From the NCBI GenBank assembly GCA_963730005.1, contig CAVSPO010000016.1:1-26217 (forward strand): 26,217 nucleotides of DNA, written 5' to 3'. Positions 23,149 through 26,217 of the stretch are shown here, piece by piece. The translations under genes and the position numbers were made by a program. This stretch comes from CAVSPO01 sp963730005 (GTDB taxonomy: Bacteria; Actinomycetota; Actinomycetes; Propionibacteriales; Propionibacteriaceae). The notes beneath the pieces were generated by a model. It did no database searches. It was not told the origin of the DNA and worked only from the letters and a program-made list of their open reading frames with translations. Position 1 is the stretch's first letter. Every line of letters starts with the position of its first letter.

Positions 23149-24660
23149 GGGCTCGCCGCACCAGCGACGCCCGCGACGTCGCCCACCTGATGGCCGACTT
23201 CGGGCACGAACTGCCCAGGCTGCCCGAGCCGCCGGCCGCCCCGAAGAGAGCCCCGGCTGTTCCGGTCCGTGCCTCGAGGGGGGCTGAACCGGCGTGGACG
23301 CGGATGGTCGCCGGCCCCCGCCCAGGTGTCGACGTGGCGGATGGCCTCCGATCAGGCCCCCGCGCTGTGGCCGTTCATCTCCGCCCCCGGGCTGCCCCCG
23401 ACGGGAGCGCAGATGGGCATCGACGTGTTGTCGGGTGGCTCGTTCTACGCCGACCCGCTGGGCTGGGTGCTCGCCTCCCAAGTGTCGGTGACCAACCCGA
23501 ACGTCATGTGTTTCGGTAAGCCGGGCGGCGGTAAGTCCGCGACCAGCAAGGCGTTCCTGTTGCGGATGACCGACTTCGGGTATCGGGTGCTGATCCTCGG
23601 CGACCCGAAGGACGAGTACGAACCCATGTGCCACGCGTTGGGGGTGGAACCGTTCGTCATCGGCCACGGGCTGTCGGCGCGGATCAACCCGCTCGACTTC
23701 GGCCCGCTCGGTAGGGGCTGGGCCCAGCTGCCGGCAGTCGAGGCGCAACGGCGTTCCGCCGTGGTGTTCCGGCGCTGGCTGACCCTGATCCGCGGCCTGG
23801 TCGGGTCGCAGCGTATCGGCGAGCACCGGGTGCCGTTCGGGCCAACCGATGAGGTCGTCGTCCGCGCGGCCCTGTCACACATCACCGGCTACACCGCCGC
23901 AGCCACCACCCTGAGCGAACCGACCATCCCCATGCTGTGGCGGGCACTGGACGAACCATCCGACGAGCTCGTCGCCGAGTGCCGCTACCGCGACCGGCGG
24001 CACTTCCTGGACGAGACCCGCCTGCTGCGCGACGCCCTCGGGCAACTCGTCTCCGGAGTGTTGGGTGGGCTGTTCGACGACCACACCACCATCCAGGTGG
24101 ACTGGAACGCCCCGATCCAATCGCTCAGCCTGTCCCGGCTGCAACCGCTCGGCGACGAAGCCGTCGGAATCGCGCTCACCTGCCTCAGCTCCTGGGGGCG
24201 GGCCATGCGGGAAGTCGCCCAACCCGGCGACCTACGCATCACCGTCCGCGACGAGGCCTGGAAACAACTCCGGCTCGGCGTCGAAGCCGTCAAGAGCTTC
24301 GATGAAGACCTGCGGCTGTCCCGCAAGGACGGCGAGGTTCAGTGGTCGGTCGCCCACAAACCCTCCGACCTGCTGTCCGCAGGCGACGCCGGCTCCCAGG
24401 CAGCCACCATCGCCAAAGACCTGCTGCATCTGGCCGACATCAAGATCCTGCACGGCCAGGACGACGGGGTCGCCGACGAACTGGAACAGCTGCTCGGGCT
24501 GGGCCCGATCGCCCGGGACGTCATCACCGGCTGGGCCAGGCAACGACCTGGACGTGCCCTGTGGTTGGTCGGCAAACACATGTACAAAGTGGCGACGGTG
24601 CTCCACCCCCTGGAGGCCAACCTCACGTTCACCAACACGGCCATCCAGTCAGCCGCCTGA
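23145..24660 (+). pseudogene. VirB4/TraC-like conjugation ATPase with a one-base frameshift near the N-terminus
   Basis: The start is ATG 23145, overlapping the preceding stop (ATGA), and reads MRARRTSDARDVAHLMADFG to about residue 45. After a six-G run (23278-23283) the frame is wrong; removing one G gives SRGLNRRGRGWSPAPAQVST and an uninterrupted frame of 504 aa. The ATPase core has Walker A FGKPGGGKSATSKAF, a GDPKDEYEPM motif typical of this family, and Walker B ITVRDEAWKQL. VirB4 powers pilus assembly and substrate transfer. A GTG at 23269 would give a 463-aa protein retaining the ATPase core without the leader. The extra G may be a sequencing error, slippage or a true inactivation. Confidence 0.85.
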
Positions 24661-24661
24661 G

Positions 24662-26209
24662 ATGGACAAGACCGTTGCTGTGGTGGCAGCCGTGCTCGCC
24701 GTGGCCCTCGGTGGGCCGTTGGGCCTGGTGTTGGCCGCCGGGGCGGTGATGGTGCCCGCGGTCGCCGTCCACAGCACCGTCCATTGCGGCGGGACGCTGC
24801 CCTCGACAGGGCAGTGGCGGGTCCCGTTCGTCGACACCCAGTACACGATCACGTCCGGGTTCGGGATGCGCCTCGACCCGGTCACCGGCGCCACCACCAG
24901 TCTGCACAACGGCGTCGACCTCGCCACCCCCCAAAGTCCCGTCGTGACGGCAGCCAGCGGCACCGTCACCCACGCGGGGGACAACGGCAACGGATACGGC
25001 AACCACGTCATCGTCGACCACGGCGCCGGCATCACCACCCTGTACGGGCACCTTGCCTCCATCGACCCGGCCGTCACCGGCGGCGCGGTCGTCGGGGTCG
25101 GGCAGACGCTGGGGATTGAAGGCACCACCGGCTGGTCCACCGGCATCCACCTGCACTTCACGATCACCGTCAACGGCACCGACGTCGACCCGGTCGCGTT
25201 CATGCTCGACCACGGTGCACCACTCAACGGCCAACCCGTCGGCCCCCACACGACTGCCGCGCCGTCGGGCGTCCTGGAAGGGGGAGTGGGGTTCGACCTG
25301 CCACAGCCAGCGGTACGGCAGGACTCGCTGCACAACGAGCCGCTGCCTGTTCCTGCCGACATCCAGCAGCTCTACCAGAACGCCGCCGCCGCGTACGGGC
25401 TGCCGTGGACCCTGCTGGCCGGGGTCGGCATGGAAGAGACCGCCCACGGCCGCAACACCGCCACCAGTTCGGCGGGAGCCCAAGGGCTGATGCAGTTCAT
25501 GCCCGCCACGTTCGCCGCCTACGGGGTCGACGGCGACGCAGACGGGGTCGCGGACATCCACAACCCGGCCGACAGCGTCCACTCGGCCGCGAACTACCTG
25601 GTCGCCTCCGGTGCACTGCAAGGCCCGGACGGCATCACTCAGGCGCTGTTCGCCTACGACCACGCCGACTGGTATGTCGGCGACGTCCTCTACTACGCAC
25701 ACGCCTACGGCGGCGGACTCGTCCTGGGTTCGACGACAGACTGCCCACCCGGAGGCGGCAACCCGAACCTGCCACCCCTCACCGGCGAGCGGATCGCGCA
25801 CGTTCTTTCGTGGGCAGGCGCCCAGGTCGGCAAACCCTACGTGATGGGCGCCAACGGGCCGGACGCCTACGACTGCTCCAGCCTCGCGCAGGGGGCCTAC
25901 GCCCGCATCGGAATCACCATGCCCCGAACCGCACAGTCACAACGCAACTGGTTGGCCGCCGGCAACGGGTTTCAGGTGACGCCCGGAAAGGAGCAGCCCG
26001 GTGACCTGATCTTCACCAGCAGCTATCTCGGCCCCCACCAGATCGGGCATGTCGCCATCATCTGGGACCCCGCGACCCATCAGACCGTCGAGGCCGCCAG
26101 CACCGAACTGGGCGTCATCCACGGCAGTTACGCGAACCTGTCCGGACTCCCGATCTACGAGATCTGGCGCCTCGGCAACCTGACCGACCCCCCGACCGGA
26201 GCCCAGTAG
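24662..26209 (+). CDS. Three-domain peptidoglycan hydrolase: M23 peptidase, GH23 lytic transglycosylase, NlpC/P60
   Basis: A 515-aa protein starting 1 bp after the VirB4-like stop. One N-terminal membrane helix (residues about 4-36) anchors or exports it. The M23 domain spans 55-180: HNGVD with His82 and Asp86, LYGH at 127-130, and HLHF with His163 and His165. A lytic transglycosylase domain spans 230-350, with catalytic Glu258 or Glu259 in GMEETAHGRN and SAGAQGLMQFMPATFAAYG. NlpC/P60 spans 375-505: Cys405 in YDCSSLAQGAY, His463 in IGHVAIIW. Conjugation operons encode VirB1-like wall hydrolases to open a path for the channel; this one cuts glycan and peptide. All key residues are present. The tail ends PPTGAQ. 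Confidence 0.93.
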   Translation: MDKTVAVVAAVLAVALGGPLGLVLAAGAVMVPAVAVHSTVHCGGTLPSTGQWRVPFVDTQYTITSGFGMRLDPVTGATTSLHNGVDLATPQSPVVTAASGTVTHAGDNGNGYGNHVIVDHGAGITTLYGHLASIDPAVTGGAVVGVGQTLGIEGTTGWSTGIHLHFTITVNGTDVDPVAFMLDHGAPLNGQPVGPHTTAAPSGVLEGGVGFDLPQPAVRQDSLHNEPLPVPADIQQLYQNAAAAYGLPWTLLAGVGMEETAHGRNTATSSAGAQGLMQFMPATFAAYGVDGDADGVADIHNPADSVHSAANYLVASGALQGPDGITQALFAYDHADWYVGDVLYYAHAYGGGLVLGSTTDCPPGGGNPNLPPLTGERIAHVLSWAGAQVGKPYVMGANGPDAYDCSSLAQGAYARIGITMPRTAQSQRNWLAAGNGFQVTPGKEQPGDLIFTSSYLGPHQIGHVAIIWDPATHQTVEAASTELGVIHGSYANLSGLPIYEIWRLGNLTDPPTGAQ

Positions 26210-26217
26210 GCGACCTC

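Noticed and set aside
24065..24661. N-terminal extension of the wall hydrolase by 199 codons
   Set aside because: It lies inside the VirB4-like gene in another frame and lacks protein-like composition; the ATG at 24662 leads straight into a membrane helix.
24629..25801. 390-codon open frame on - opposite the wall hydrolase
   Set aside because: Shadow; the plus strand encodes three intact catalytic domains.

Overview
The window is high-GC DNA with actinobacterial character: many GTG starts, strong AGGAGG-type ribosome binding sites, ATGA/GTGA gene overlaps, and conjugation proteins of the actinobacterial integrative/mobilizable element type. It reads as an internal stretch of a conjugative element (ICE or conjugative plasmid). 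I saw no tRNA, rRNA, CRISPR array, integrase, attachment site or replication origin, so the element's ends lie outside the window.

Layout. (1) Positions 1-1275 hold the 3' end of a probable relaxase gene and a small coiled-coil accessory gene, both on +. (2) Positions 1540-9486 are a cargo block: an unrecognised 198-aa protein (+), then on - a Pif1-like helicase with a C-terminal BRCT domain, and a Gabija-type pair made of an OLD-family ATPase/TOPRIM nuclease (GajA-like) and a UvrD-family helicase (GajB-like). An IS3-family element (4502-5749, target duplication CGAT) separates the Pif1-like gene from the Gabija-like pair. (3) Positions 9971-16976 are an insertion-sequence pile-up. Two related but non-identical IS21-family elements lie head to head, 243 bp apart. 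The left one (9971-13801, - strand) has its istA split by an IS256-family element (11428-13144, 8-bp duplication TCGGTCGG). The right one (14045-16976, + strand, 5-bp duplication GCCCA) has its istA split by a roughly 0.8-kb segment carrying a DUF5067-like lipoprotein gene and a strong terminator hairpin. (4) Positions 17209-26209 are a tightly packed type IV secretion (conjugation) operon on +: a regulator-like protein with a C-terminal helix-turn-helix, a small coupled protein, a MinD/ParA-like protein, a pilin-like membrane protein, a VirB8/TcpC-like protein, a VirB6/TrbL-like protein, an SCO6880-like membrane protein, a VirB4-like ATPase, and a three-domain peptidoglycan hydrolase.

How the parts fit: the relaxase end and the secretion operon are the transfer backbone. 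The block between them looks like an insertion hot spot that has collected anti-phage cargo and then insertion sequences. Points worth a second look are the Gabija-like pair beside an unusual Pif1/DnaQ-like/BRCT fusion; the lipoprotein carried inside an IS21 element; the nested IS256 with a coupled passenger gene; a hairpin that covers the ribosome binding site of the first gene of the secretion operon; and a one-base frameshift in a six-G run of the VirB4-like gene that, if real, would disable transfer.
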